Source: Pseudomonadota bacterium
GTDB lineage: Bacteria; Myxococcota_A; Polyangia; Polyangiales; Polyangiaceae
Reading direction: 5' to 3'
DNA length: 64,000 nt
Assembly (NCBI GenBank): GCA_023423895.1
Contig: JAFAER010000021.1
Coordinates: 150,108 to 214,107 of the forward strand
Shown: positions 33,102-42,200 of the stretch, piece after piece
How positions within the stretch are numbered: the stretch's first letter is position 1
How the letters are laid out: the number at the start of each line of letters is the position of its first letter
The notes under the pieces: model-generated
Databases searched by the model: none
Seen by the model: the letters and a program-made list of their open reading frames with translations, nothing else
What the model was told of the DNA's origin: nothing
Made by a program: the position numbers and the translations under genes

Positions 33102-34031
33102 TCAGGGCTCACGCGGGGTGAGGCGGACGCCGCAGCGGATGCACGCACACGCCCAGCGGCGCCGGAACGCGAGCACCGATCGAAGTCGTTTCGCGGGGGC
33201 ATCGTAGATCGCGTCGACATCGGACTCGTGCGCGACGACGTGAGGTGGGCGCGGCCACGGCGGCTGCTTCCCCTCCCATTCGAAGACGAGCGTGTCGTGA
33301 CCGTTCGGGCACTGGACGACGTCGGCGATGCGATAGGCGGGGTATTCGTCGAGGCGGTAGGGGAGCGCTCGCATGATGGCGTTCCGCTTCTCGCGGAGCT
33401 CACGCGTCTCGCGAGCGCCCACGCCCCTTCGCGCCTCGTGCGCGGCGCAGAGCCACGGGAGAAATCGATCGCGCACGGCGACGAGCCGCCGGCCGCCGCT
33501 CGCGCACACGCTCGCGGCTTCGACTTCGATCCACGGCAGCCCGAGCTCGAAGGCCTTCTCGCGATCGACCTTGTGGGATACGAGCACCTCGACGGCGGCG
33601 ATCGGGAGATCGGCCGGGCCGAGCAGGCCGACGTCGACGACGTGTCCGGACCGTACACGCAGCTCCGGCACCGCCTTGAGGACCTTCTTCGGCAGCGGCT
33701 GCTGCGTGCTCGCCTCGCACTCTGCCTCGGCGCAGCGGCGCACGAACACCGGCGACGGCGCCGTCCCGGTCTTCCACTCTTCGATCGCCTGGACGACGAG
33801 CTGCTTGGCGGCGAGATGGAGGACGGTCTCCTCGGTGCAGGCGGACGCGTGATGGTGGAAGTGCCTACGCTTCTTCTCGCCCGCGTGCAGGACGACCGCG
33901 CCGGCACACGAAGGACACTCGTATCGACGACCCTTGCTCGCGTCCTCCGGGGCGACGAGCCGTCCCTTCGGGTCGCGCGCGACCGGGATCCGGAACGAGG
34001 CGCTGTCGAGCACGCCCGAACGATACCCCAC
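33102..34031 (-). CDS. Competence CoiA-like protein
   Basis: 309 residues from GTG 34031. The N-terminal zinc finger (YECPSCAGAVVLHAGEKKRRHFHH split after the Cys pair) matches the CoiA family. The middle nuclease-like domain has VVDVGLL, AAVEVLVSH and KAFELGLPWIEVEA, matching the PD-(D/E)xK-type core of CoiA. A C-terminal CxxC pair (CACIRCG) may bind another zinc. CoiA homologues act in DNA uptake and recombination in Gram-positive bacteria; here the role is unknown. It is divergent from the MBL-fold gene at 34114. Confidence 0.82.
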   Translation of the reverse strand: MGYRSGVLDSASFRIPVARDPKGRLVAPEDASKGRRYECPSCAGAVVLHAGEKKRRHFHHHASACTEETVLHLAAKQLVVQAIEEWKTGTAPSPVFVRRCAEAECEASTQQPLPKKVLKAVPELRVRSGHVVDVGLLGPADLPIAAVEVLVSHKVDREKAFELGLPWIEVEAASVCASGGRRLVAVRDRFLPWLCAAHEARRGVGARETRELREKRNAIMRALPYRLDEYPAYRIADVVQCPNGHDTLVFEWEGKQPPWPRPPHVVAHESDVDAIYDAPAKRLRSVLAFRRRWACACIRCGVRLTPREP

Positions 34032-34113
34032 GGCGGCAGCTCTTCGCGGCCTGCCGCCCGGAATCCTCGCTCTCCGGTCCTACTCGCCGCTGCGCCGCGC
34101 TAAGGTCGACCTG

Positions 34114-35022
34114 ATGGCGCTCTATCGCAACCTCGACGGGACGACGCCCGACAAGGGGCTCGGCGATCTCTTGAAGTGGCAGCTCTCGCGGAAGCGAAAC
34201 CAGGCGCCGTTCACCACGCCGCGGCGCGACAACGACGGAAGCGCGCTCCGGTCGACGGCGTCTCCGCACCTCACGTGGATCGGGCACGCGACGTTCGTGC
34301 AGCGGCTCGGTGGCAAGCTGCTCGCGACCGATCCGATCTGGTCGCGGCGCATCCACACGATCCCGCGGCTCTCCCCGCCGGGCGTCGAGCTCGAGGCGTG
34401 TCCGCCGATCGAGGTCGTCACGATCTCGCACGCGCACTTCGACCATCTCGATCTGCCGACGCTGAAGCGCATCGGCAAAGATGCTCTCTACGTCGTCCCC
34501 AAGGACAACGCCGACGTCCTCCGCGGAGCCGGGCTGCCGAACGTGATCGAGCTCGGATGGTGGGACTCACACGAGATCGGCGAGCTTCGGATCACGCTCG
34601 TGCCGGCGCAGCACTGGTCGATGCGCGCGCCGTGGGACCGAAACAAGCGGCTCTGGGGCGGCTTCGTCTACGAGTCACCGGAGGGCACGAGCTATCACGC
34701 GGGCGACACCGCCTTCAGCGCGAACGTGTTCGACGCGATCGCGCAGCGCTTCCCGCACATCGACTGGGCGATGCTGCCGATCGGCGCCTACGATCCCGAG
34801 TGGTTCATGCAAGCGCAGCACATGGGCCCGGAGGAGGCAGGCCGCGCGTTCGAGATCCTCGGCGCTCGGAACCTCGTCGCGATGCACTGGGGCACGTTCA
34901 AGCTCACCGACGAGCCGCTCGGCGAGCCTCCGGAGCGGATCCGTGCGTTCTGGGCCGAGCGCGGTCATGCGCCTGAGCGCCTCTGGGTGATGGACATCGG
35001 CGAGACGCGCACGCTCGGCTGA
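34114..35022 (+). CDS. MBL-fold hydrolase, NAPE-PLD-like
   Basis: 302 residues from ATG 34114, where the family N-terminus LGDLLKWQLSRKR follows. The zinc-binding motif is SHAHFDHLDLPT, with later ligands in VPAQHWS, YHAGDTAFS and AMHWGTFKLTDEPL. This is the layout of N-acyl-phosphatidylethanolamine phospholipase D and related UlaG-type hydrolases, so phosphodiester hydrolysis is likely. No signal peptide is seen. The frame is open upstream into the divergent gene, but family alignment favours this start. Substrate unproven. Confidence 0.9.
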   Translation: MALYRNLDGTTPDKGLGDLLKWQLSRKRNQAPFTTPRRDNDGSALRSTASPHLTWIGHATFVQRLGGKLLATDPIWSRRIHTIPRLSPPGVELEACPPIEVVTISHAHFDHLDLPTLKRIGKDALYVVPKDNADVLRGAGLPNVIELGWWDSHEIGELRITLVPAQHWSMRAPWDRNKRLWGGFVYESPEGTSYHAGDTAFSANVFDAIAQRFPHIDWAMLPIGAYDPEWFMQAQHMGPEEAGRAFEILGARNLVAMHWGTFKLTDEPLGEPPERIRAFWAERGHAPERLWVMDIGETRTLG

Positions 35023-35080
35023 GGTCCACCTCGTCGAGCCGCTTCGCATCGCGGCGACGGTGTTCGTTTTCGGTACGTGC

Positions 35081-35133
35081 GTTGCCTCGTCTCCGTGGGA
35101 GTCGCGACGCGTCGCGACGAACATGGAGGGAAC
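35081..35133 (+). promoter_or_regulatory. hsp20 leader: palindrome and possible SD-sequestering stem
   Basis: GTCGCGACGCGTCGCGAC at 35101-35118 is a perfect 18-bp palindrome just before the ribosome binding site (GGAGGG, 35125-35130). In RNA, GTTGCCTC (35081-35088) can also pair with GAGGGAAC (35126-35133) with one central mismatch, closing the palindrome hairpin and hiding the binding site. This could be an operator or an RNA thermometer. Confidence 0.5.
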
Positions 35134-35136
35134 GTC

Positions 35137-35814
35137 ATGGCCGAGCAGCGAGAACAGGTCCAACAGGCAGGAGCGATTCAGGGCCAAGCAGGAGCCGAGG
35201 AGGCGAAAGGAGCGGAGGAGGTATCCGGAGCTGAGGAGGGCAAGGGCATCGAGAAGATGAAGGAGCGGGGAGGACTGCTGCGCCAACACCGAGGACGCAC
35301 CGGAGGTTTCGAGAGCAGTCCGTTCGCGATGATGCGTCACTTCGCCGACGAGATCGATCGGGCGTTCTCCAGCATGTTCGGTGGTCGCTCGCCGCTTGCC
35401 GGGATGTCCCCGTTCGAGCTCATCGCGTCCGGTGGATGGGTACCGGCGCTCGAGTCGTACGAGGAAGACGGGAACATCGTGCTCTGCGCGGATCTGCCTG
35501 GCCTCCGGCCCGAGGACGTGAAGGTGGAGGTCATCGGTGACGAGCTCGTCATCGCAGGCGAGCGTGTGCAGGAGAAGGAGGAGACGAAGGGCGGGTTCTA
35601 CAGCGAGCGGCAATACGGCTGCTTCGAGCGCCGCGTCGCGCTGCCGGAAGGTTGTGATCCGGAGAAGGTGGAGGCGACGTTCGAGAACGGCGTGCTCAAG
35701 GTGACACTCGCCGCGCCCGAGAAGCAGCGGAAGAGCCGCAAGGTCGAGGTGAAGGGCAAGTCCTCGCAGTCGGAAGGAGGCCAGCAGACCAAGGGCGAAG
35801 GTGAGGTGCACTGA
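35137..35814 (+). CDS. Hsp20/alpha-crystallin small heat-shock protein
   Basis: 225 residues from ATG 35137 with GGAGGG six bases upstream. A long N-terminus rich in Glu, Gln, Ala and Gly (1-60) precedes the alpha-crystallin domain (about 105-200): VPALESYEEDGNIVL, DLPGLRPEDVKVEV, then YSERQYGCFERRVALP and FENGVLKVTLA. A charged tail follows. It is an ATP-independent holdase chaperone forming oligomers in the cytoplasm. The N-terminus is longer than in most bacterial Hsp20s. Its leader may regulate translation by temperature. Confidence 0.93.
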   Translation: MAEQREQVQQAGAIQGQAGAEEAKGAEEVSGAEEGKGIEKMKERGGLLRQHRGRTGGFESSPFAMMRHFADEIDRAFSSMFGGRSPLAGMSPFELIASGGWVPALESYEEDGNIVLCADLPGLRPEDVKVEVIGDELVIAGERVQEKEETKGGFYSERQYGCFERRVALPEGCDPEKVEATFENGVLKVTLAAPEKQRKSRKVEVKGKSSQSEGGQQTKGEGEVH

Positions 35815-36254
35815 CCTGTCGTGATGAGATCCAGCGCAGCACGCGCGTGCGCCTGTCGCAGACGCGCACGGTGCGCGCTGCTGCGCCACGCGAGCGTGAG
35901 CCCGTCCGCTCGTCGCGGCGCGTTTTCAGCCATCCTCGATTGTTGCAGCAAACGCTGCTGCCTCCGCGTCTCACGGCGATCGGGGCCGTGCGGCCGATGA
36001 GCCCCTCGAGCGGCCGCTCGGCCGAGTGAGTCACTCTCCCACTATCGTCGCCACGCGCTCCAGCGAGCTCGCGAAACACGATGTCTCCGGACCGTGCTTC
36101 GTCCGAGCGCGCGTGGCACGACCGTTGCGCTCGTGATTCGTCGAGCTGCGGAGGGAGTGATGCCTCTGACCCGCTGCGTGAGCGACGACGCTCACGGGCG
36201 TGGTCGTGCGTTGCCCCTCCGCGTCGTCCGGAAATCCGATCGCTGGAGGAAGTG
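35815..36254. other. Intergenic region without a recognisable gene
   Basis: 440 bp between hsp20 and the M23 gene. It has uneven composition, several short GC palindromes (for example CGAGCGGCCGCTCG near 36010-36023) and, at its end, the GGAGG ribosome binding site of the next gene. No coding pattern, RNA gene or clear terminator is seen. Confidence 0.6.
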
Positions 36255-37262
36255 ATGACGCTTCGTTCGAAGTCGTGCCTTTCGTTGTTCGTGCTGGCCG
36301 CCGTGATGGGCGTGTCGATCCTCGGTTGCAGCACGGACGCCACCGAGACGACGGCTCCCGTCGGGTCTCCTTCCGGTTCGAGCGCCGACGACGCTGCGGA
36401 GAGCGCAAACGAGGCGAGCGAAGACGCCGAGGAGCTCTGGGACGAGGGCCCGCCCGCATACGCGGAGGGTGCCGCGACGCCGGACTCGGCGGGCGCGCTC
36501 GAGGACGCGGACGCCGTCGACGAGAGCGAAGTCATGGGCTTCGCGTTGCTCGCGGCGCCGGTCTTCCAGCTCCCATTCCCGTGCAACCAGGTCTGGTCGG
36601 GCCAGACACGCACGAATCACAGCCCCGTGAACTCCGTCGACTTCAACCGCGCCGGCGACGAGGGCGACGTGGTCGTCGCGGCCGCGTCGGGCACGGTCTC
36701 GCGCGTCGCGAACGAGGGCAACCGAAGCTACGGCCGCTGGATCGAGATCAATCATGGCGGCGGCTGGACGACGCGGTACGCGCATCTCTCGGTGCAGTCC
36801 GTGCGTGTCGGTCAGCGCGTCGCTCGAGGACAGAAGATCGGCAACGTCGGCAACACCGGCGGCTCGTCCGGCGCACATCTCCACTACGAGGCTCGCAAGA
36901 ACGGCACTGCGGTGCGCGCGACGTTCAACGGAGCCGCCGCGCTCTATTTCGGAACGCGCTCGTACACGAGCAAGAACTGCGGGGGCGGCGGTGGGGGCGG
37001 CGGCGGAGCCAGCGGCGCGACGGGGCGAGCCGATACCGCAGGCCCGGCGCTCACGGTGCGATCCGGCCCGGGCACGAGCTACGCGGCCGTCGGATCCGTC
37101 CCGGACGGCGCGACCGTGAAGATCAAGTGCCAGAAGGTCGGCCAGAAGGTGCGCGGCAAGTTCGGGACGTCGACCCTCTGGGACAACATCGGCAGCGGCT
37201 ACGTCTCGGACGCGTACATCTACACGGGCTCCGACGGACGCGTTGCGCCCGACTGCAAGTGA
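36255..37262 (+). CDS. M23 peptidase lipoprotein with C-terminal SH3-like domain
   Basis: 335 residues from ATG 36255 with GGAGGA upstream. Lipobox ILGC, Cys25, then an acidic spacer. The M23 (lysostaphin-type) domain spans about 90-235: zinc ligands in NHSPVNSVDF and in HLHYEA, with GGGWTTRYAHL and GGSSGAHLHYE around them. A Gly run joins a bacterial SH3-like domain (about 250-330: ALTVRSGPGTSYAAVGSV). It should cut peptide cross-links in peptidoglycan, or in other cells' walls if surface-exposed. The lipid anchor suggests a role at the cell's own envelope. Convergent with the gene at 37272. Confidence 0.92.
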   Translation: MTLRSKSCLSLFVLAAVMGVSILGCSTDATETTAPVGSPSGSSADDAAESANEASEDAEELWDEGPPAYAEGAATPDSAGALEDADAVDESEVMGFALLAAPVFQLPFPCNQVWSGQTRTNHSPVNSVDFNRAGDEGDVVVAAASGTVSRVANEGNRSYGRWIEINHGGGWTTRYAHLSVQSVRVGQRVARGQKIGNVGNTGGSSGAHLHYEARKNGTAVRATFNGAAALYFGTRSYTSKNCGGGGGGGGGASGATGRADTAGPALTVRSGPGTSYAAVGSVPDGATVKIKCQKVGQKVRGKFGTSTLWDNIGSGYVSDAYIYTGSDGRVAPDCK

Positions 37263-37271
37263 GCCGCCGGT

Positions 37272-37751
37272 TCAAGGCGCGCAGTCGTCGTCGCTGCCGG
37301 CATTGATCCGGCAGCCGCTCGCGCACCTGCGGATGACCGAGACGGTCTTGCCGTCGGTTCCGCAGCGGTAGAGCACGTCCGGATCGCCGTTCACCTTGTC
37401 ACCGCCGCAATACGCGCCGCCGGCGACACACGGCGTGGGAGGGCGACACGCGTCGTCCTTCCCCGCCGCGTTCACCGCGCAGCCGTTGGCGCATTTCGCC
37501 ATCAACGTCGGCGGACCGTCGGCGTTGCAACGATAGAGCGTGTCGCTCGCGCCGGCGACGCGCTCGCCTCCGCAATAATAGCCGCCGGCGACGCAGTCGT
37601 TGCGACGCCCGTCGTCCGTTGCATCCGGCGCATCGGTGGATGCATCTGCGTCTCCAGGCGGGCTTCCGCCGTCCGCACGTTCCTCGAAGTGAAAGTCGTA
37701 GCAGGCCGTGAGCGCGCAAGCGGTGAGGAGGGCTCTCGACAGCGCGCGCAT
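37272..37751 (-). CDS. Cys-rich lipoprotein with two repeats
   Basis: 159 residues from ATG 37751. Lipobox LTAC, Cys17, then an Asp-rich spacer. The mature part holds two copies of a roughly 45-residue repeat: CVAGGYYCGGERV...DTLYRCNADG...CANGC and CVAGGAYCGGDKV...DVLYRCGTDG...CASGC, each with four to five Cys, so a disulphide-knotted surface protein is likely. Function unknown. It is divergent from the FHA regulator at 37809 (57 bp apart), which may control it. Confidence 0.82.
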   Translation of the reverse strand: MRALSRALLTACALTACYDFHFEERADGGSPPGDADASTDAPDATDDGRRNDCVAGGYYCGGERVAGASDTLYRCNADGPPTLMAKCANGCAVNAAGKDDACRPPTPCVAGGAYCGGDKVNGDPDVLYRCGTDGKTVSVIRRCASGCRINAGSDDDCAP

Positions 37752-37808
37752 GGGCTCGATCCTGAGACCGATCGTCGGGACACGCAAGCGCGTGCTAGAG
37801 TCGCGCGA

Positions 37809-39119
37809 GTGACCGCGGACAGCGCGACGAAGACGCTCCACACCCGTAGCGGGCTGGTGGCGCCGCTGCCGATACGCGTTCGACGCGTGGGCGGAACCGA
37901 GCACGACGTCGTGAGGCTCGAGCGCGGAAGCGTGACGATCGGCGCGGCCTCGACATGCGATCTCGTGATCCCCGACGACTCGGTATCGCGTCGTCACGTC
38001 GAGCTCGAGCTCGTTCCCGAGGGCGTCCTCGTGCGCGACCTCGGCAGCCGGAACGGCACCTACTACCTCGGTCAGCGCGTCGAGCGGATGATCGTGTCTC
38101 CCGGAGCGCTGCTCACGCTCGGCGCGGCGAGGATTGCGATCGAGGTCGCGCCTGATGCGGTCGCCGTTGGCGAGCCGCTGCACCTCGCCGGCTTTCGCGG
38201 GATGATCGGCGGCTCGCCGGCGATGCAGGCGCTCTTCGGAAAGATCGCGCGCCTCGACGGATCGCTCGTACCGGTCCTCCTGCTCGGCGAAACCGGCGTG
38301 GGCAAAGAGCTGGTCGCCCGAGCGATCCACGAAGGCTCGAGGGTCGCCGAGGGGCCGTTCGTAGCCATCAACTGCGGGGCGATCGCGCGCGAGCTCGTGA
38401 CCAGCATGCTCTTCGGTCACAAGAAGGGCGCGTTCACGGGAGCCACGGACGCTCGTCGCGGCGCGTTCGGAACCGCAGACGGCGGCACGCTCCTCCTCGA
38501 CGAGATCGGTGAGCTCCCGCTCGACGTCCAGCCGATGCTCCTCCGCGCCCTCGAGGCGGGAGAGGTCACGGCGGTCGGCGAGGACATGCCTCGGCGGGTG
38601 TCGGTGCGCGTCATCGCATCGACGAACCGCACGCTCGCCGACGAGGTCGCCGCGGGGCGCTTCCGCGAGGATCTCTACTACCGGCTCGCGGCCGTGACGC
38701 TCGTCGCTCCGCCTCTCCGCGAACGGACCGAAGACGTCCCGGCGCTCGCGGAGGCGTTCGCGCGCCAGGAGGGAGCGCCCGGCGTTCCTCGCGAGCTCTG
38801 CGAGTCGCTCGCGCATCACCCGTTCCCGGGAAACGTGCGTGAGCTCCGCAATCTCGTGCGGACCTACGTGGCGCTCGGGGAGGTGTCGGCCCCGCGGTCG
38901 TCCCCCTTCCCGACGTCCGTCGACGATACGCTCGCCGCCGCGATCCGGCTCGATGTTCCGTTCCTCGAGCAGCGTGACACGCTGATGGATCGGTTCTCCG
39001 CGCTTTACGTCGATCGTCTCCTGCGCGAGACGAACGGCAACCAGACCGCAGCTGCGAAGCTCGCCGGGCTCGACCGTACCTACTTCGGCCGGCTGCTCGC
39101 GAAGCTCGGACGACGCTAA
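37809..39119 (+). CDS. FHA-domain sigma-54-dependent activator
   Basis: 436 residues from GTG 37809. The FHA domain (about 20-113) has SVTIGAASTCDLVIPDD, SRRHVELEL and LGSRNGTYYL, which bind phospho-Thr peptides. The AAA+ domain (about 130-365) has Walker A GETGVGKE (160-167), the sigma-54 contact loop GAFTGA (207-212) and Walker B GTLLLDEIGE. A Fis-type HTH lies at the C-terminus (about 395-436, NQTAAAKLAGLDRTYFGRLLAKL). It turns on sigma-54 promoters when its FHA domain meets a phosphorylated partner, plausibly the kinase two genes downstream. Confidence 0.95.
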   Translation: MTADSATKTLHTRSGLVAPLPIRVRRVGGTEHDVVRLERGSVTIGAASTCDLVIPDDSVSRRHVELELVPEGVLVRDLGSRNGTYYLGQRVERMIVSPGALLTLGAARIAIEVAPDAVAVGEPLHLAGFRGMIGGSPAMQALFGKIARLDGSLVPVLLLGETGVGKELVARAIHEGSRVAEGPFVAINCGAIARELVTSMLFGHKKGAFTGATDARRGAFGTADGGTLLLDEIGELPLDVQPMLLRALEAGEVTAVGEDMPRRVSVRVIASTNRTLADEVAAGRFREDLYYRLAAVTLVAPPLRERTEDVPALAEAFARQEGAPGVPRELCESLAHHPFPGNVRELRNLVRTYVALGEVSAPRSSPFPTSVDDTLAAAIRLDVPFLEQRDTLMDRFSALYVDRLLRETNGNQTAAAKLAGLDRTYFGRLLAKLGRR

Positions 39120-39128
39120 GATCGCGAC

Positions 39129-40049
39129 GTGAACGGAGCGACGAGGAGCCTGGCCGCGACGACGCTCGTGCTCGCGCTCCTCTTCGCGAAAGGTGCCCGC
39201 GCCGACGATCTCGCCGAGGCACGCGCGGACTACGACGCGGGCGCGGCTGCATATGACCGAAAGGACTACCGGAGCGCGGCCGAGCGTTTTGCGCGCGCGG
39301 ACGAGCGTGTGCCGAACGGACGCGCGCTGCAGCTCGCAATGGCGTCGGCGCTCCTCGCATCCGATGCGCCGCTCGCCATGAACCTCGTCGAGCGGGCCGA
39401 GGCACGCGCAGGCGAGCGCGAGATCGCCGACCTCTCGCGGCGGCTCCGGGCGCGTTTCGCTCGTGCCGTGGGACGCATTCGCTTCGTCTGCATGCAGACC
39501 TGCGAGGCCGAGGTCGACGGTGAGCCCGTCGACGCGAACCGCTCTCGCTGGGTCGCGCCTGGACCGCACGTCGTCGTCTTGCGCACCGAGGCGTCGCGCA
39601 TCGAGCGCGAGGTCGTGGTCGCTGCGAAGGAGATCGTCGGCGTCACGATCGACGATGCGATGCCGGGAGAGTCGGCGGCGACGCGAACCTCCGAGGCTGC
39701 AGAACCGCCGGAGGTTGCCACGCCCAGCCCGAAGAGTGACCGAGGGCTCCCGCGCTTCGTGTTCTGGTCGACCCTCGGGCTCACGGCGGTCGCGGCCGGA
39801 ACGGCGACGGCGCTGACGATCGACGTCGCGAATCGGCACGCAGAGTTCGAGGCGGCCCCGTCGGCACAGGGATCGAGGGATGGCGAGGCCGCGCAGACCC
39901 GCGCGCGCGTCGTGTGGGGGGTCGCCGGCGTGCTCGCGATCGCGTCGGTCGTGATCGGCCTTCAGACCGACTTCGCCGGTCCGTCCGGCACGGCGCTCCG
40001 TCTCGACGTCGGACCCGGCGGCGTGCTCGTCGCAGGCAGGTTTCGATGA
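39129..40049 (+). CDS. TPR/PEGA-like membrane protein
   Basis: 306 residues from GTG 39129. The signal peptide ends near ARAD (about 25). An N-terminal helical repeat (about 26-110) matches TPR spacing. A beta-rich segment (about 115-175: GRIRFVCMQTCEAEVDGEPVDANR-type, with DGEPVDANRSRWVAPGPHVV) resembles a PEGA domain. Two membrane helices follow (about 215-235 and 265-285). It lies between the FHA activator and a kinase and overlaps the kinase start by 4 bp, so the three form one signalling module. Its role is likely sensing or scaffolding at the envelope (inference). Confidence 0.78.
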   Translation: MNGATRSLAATTLVLALLFAKGARADDLAEARADYDAGAAAYDRKDYRSAAERFARADERVPNGRALQLAMASALLASDAPLAMNLVERAEARAGEREIADLSRRLRARFARAVGRIRFVCMQTCEAEVDGEPVDANRSRWVAPGPHVVVLRTEASRIEREVVVAAKEIVGVTIDDAMPGESAATRTSEAAEPPEVATPSPKSDRGLPRFVFWSTLGLTAVAAGTATALTIDVANRHAEFEAAPSAQGSRDGEAAQTRARVVWGVAGVLAIASVVIGLQTDFAGPSGTALRLDVGPGGVLVAGRFR

Positions 40050-41437
40050 ATCCTGAGCGCGAAGGCGACAAGCGATACGAGACGCTCCTCGAGCTGGGCA
40101 GCGGCGGCATGGCCACGGTCTTCGTCGGTCGGGCGCGCGGCGCGGCCGGCTTCTCGCGTCTCGTCGCGCTCAAACGTGCGCATGCGCATGTGAAGCGGGA
40201 CCCGAAGCTCTACGCGTCGCTGCAGCGCGAAGCGTGGCTCGCATCATGGATCCACCACTCGAACGTCGTCGGCGTCGTCGACGTCGTGGAGGACGAGGGT
40301 GACCTGGTCCTCGTGCTCGAATACGTCGAGGGCGTCTCGCTCGCCGAGCTCACGGGGACGGGAGCGGGCCCTCTCTCGAAGCTCGATGTGCGCTCCCGCG
40401 CCCGCGCCGTCATCCGGATCATCCTCGACGTCGCCGCTGGGCTCGACGCAGCGCATCGCACCGAGGACGAAGACGGTCGCCCGCTCGGGATCGTCCACCG
40501 CGACGTCTCTCCGGGCAACGTGCTCGTCGGGACGGACGGGGTCGGCAAGATCGCCGACTTCGGGATCGCCAAGTCGTTCGATGCGGCCGGCGATCGAACG
40601 GACACCGACGCGCTCAAGGGCAAGGTCGGCTACATGGCACCGGAGTACATCGAGCATCAGTCGAGCGCTCCGTCCGTCGACCTGTTCGCGCTCGCCGTCG
40701 TCGCGTGGGAGTCGCTCACCGGCACGCGCCTCTTTCGGTCGGCCACGGAGATCGAGACGCTTCGACGCGTCGTCGCCGGTCGTGTACCCGAGCTCGGGTC
40801 GCTCGTGCCGGAGCTCGCATCGCTCGATCGGGTGCTCCGGCGCGCGCTCGCGCTTCGACCCGACGAGCGGCACCCGTCGGTGCAGGCCTTCGCGACGGAG
40901 CTCGAGTCGGTCGCGCGCGCTTCCGATCTCGTCGCATCGCATGCAGAGGTCGCGGCTCTCGTCACGACGGCGCTCGGCGAGACGCTTGCCGAGCGGCGGC
41001 GACTGCTGTCGCGCCCCTCGAACGCTCCGCTGTCGCGCCCCCCGCCACGCAGTCGCGACGACGTCGCGACGGCCTCGATCGGCGGCTCCGGGATGCGCGC
41101 CGCGGAGCCGACGAAGCGCGAGATGCTCGCCGGCGAGCCCTTGCGTCGACGACGATGGCTGGCGGTGAGCGGAGCGATCGTGGTGGTCGCCGTGACGGGG
41201 ATCGCGATCGCTGCCGTGCGGAGGACGCCACCAGAGCAGGTGCCTACGCCTGAAGCGCCATCGGCGGGCCCGTCTCTCGTGGCCGCTCCGCCGCCGCCGA
41301 GCAGCGCCACTACGCCGTCTGCAACGGCTACGGTCGAACCGCCATCTCCGACGACGACGACGAGCGCCTCCTCGCGCAAGCATTCTCCGTCGCGCGTCCT
41401 CGTCCCTCGCAAGGCACCTCCGAACCCCTACCGCTGA
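40046..41437 (+). CDS. Ser/Thr protein kinase with one membrane helix
   Basis: 463 residues from ATG 40046 (ATGA overlap). Kinase domain about 10-290: GSGGMATVFV at 18-27, Lys43, catalytic loop HRDVSPGN at 151-158, DFG at 171-173, APE at 198-200. The catalytic loop has Ser where most kinases have Lys (HRDxKPxN), a variant frequent in myxobacterial kinases. A low-complexity linker leads to one membrane helix (about 371-391) and a Pro/Thr/Ser tail. It may phosphorylate a partner read by the FHA activator encoded upstream. Confidence 0.93.
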   Translation: MNPEREGDKRYETLLELGSGGMATVFVGRARGAAGFSRLVALKRAHAHVKRDPKLYASLQREAWLASWIHHSNVVGVVDVVEDEGDLVLVLEYVEGVSLAELTGTGAGPLSKLDVRSRARAVIRIILDVAAGLDAAHRTEDEDGRPLGIVHRDVSPGNVLVGTDGVGKIADFGIAKSFDAAGDRTDTDALKGKVGYMAPEYIEHQSSAPSVDLFALAVVAWESLTGTRLFRSATEIETLRRVVAGRVPELGSLVPELASLDRVLRRALALRPDERHPSVQAFATELESVARASDLVASHAEVAALVTTALGETLAERRRLLSRPSNAPLSRPPPRSRDDVATASIGGSGMRAAEPTKREMLAGEPLRRRRWLAVSGAIVVVAVTGIAIAAVRRTPPEQVPTPEAPSAGPSLVAAPPPPSSATTPSATATVEPPSPTTTTSASSRKHSPSRVLVPRKAPPNPYR

Positions 41438-41468
41438 CGGCTCGCGCGAGGGCTCTCGGCGCGTGCGC

Positions 41469-42200
41469 TCAATCGGGCTCGGCGCTTTGTGCTTCGAGCG
41501 ATGTTTGGAGCGCCTCGACCGGCTGAGCGAACGCGGGATCGGGACCCATGAGCGCGAGCAGGGCTCGCGCGGCGGGGCCGTGAGGCGGCTTCGTGCGCAC
41601 GGCCTCGGCCAGCGCGGAGATGGTCGGAGCGTCGTGTCTGCGCAGGAGACCGACGACGGCCAGCGCCGCCGTGTCGCTCGTGCGCTGGTGAAGGGACGCA
41701 AAGAAGCGGCTCGCCTCGGCGCGCAGGAACGCGAGCGGCGCGTCGCCCTCCGCCCGCAGCGCGACGGCAGCGAGCGCGAGACGCCCGAGGCGGTCGTCTG
41801 CACGGAGCCTCTCGGCTTGCGCAACGACCTCCGCCCAGGTCGGACGAGAGAGGAGGAGCGCGAGCGCGCTCACGTCTGCGCTCGGCGGGCCGATCTCGCA
41901 GAGCCGCGTGAACAGCGCTCCGATCTCGACCCAGGATGAATCGAGGTCTTCGGCGACCTGTTCGAAGAGCACGCCGAGCCCGGGCGCGTCTCCTCGCTCC
42001 GAGAGGGCCTTCGCCTCGACGTCCTGCGTCGCCGCATCCGGATCCTCGGGGTCGGCGCCGAGATCGCCGACCACCTCCAGATCGATGGCATCGAGCGTAG
42101 TTCCTTCGAGGACAGCGCCGACGAGCTGCTTCGCGGCGGTCAGCGGCATCTGCGCGAGGCGGAGCGTGATGGCGTTCCGCAGCTCCTGGAGCTCCGTCAT
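41469..42200 (-). CDS. Hypothetical alpha-helical protein
   Basis: 243 residues from ATG 42200. Almost entirely helical, rich in Leu, Ala and Glu, with repeated amphipathic helices (LSRPTWAEVVAQAERLRADDRLGRLALAAVALR region) suggestive of HEAT- or TPR-like repeats. No signal peptide, membrane helix or catalytic motif is seen. It converges with the kinase gene and is divergent from hypB, with a 290-bp gap that shows no other gene. Function unknown. Confidence 0.7.
   Translation of the reverse strand: MTELQELRNAITLRLAQMPLTAAKQLVGAVLEGTTLDAIDLEVVGDLGADPEDPDAATQDVEAKALSERGDAPGLGVLFEQVAEDLDSSWVEIGALFTRLCEIGPPSADVSALALLLSRPTWAEVVAQAERLRADDRLGRLALAAVALRAEGDAPLAFLRAEASRFFASLHQRTSDTAALAVVGLLRRHDAPTISALAEAVRTKPPHGPAARALLALMGPDPAFAQPVEALQTSLEAQSAEPD

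Noticed and set aside
37272..39839. Minus-strand frame of 855 codons taken as one large protein
   Set aside because: Only the last 159 codons from ATG 37751 have a signal peptide and Cys repeats; the rest is antisense to the sigma-54 activator.
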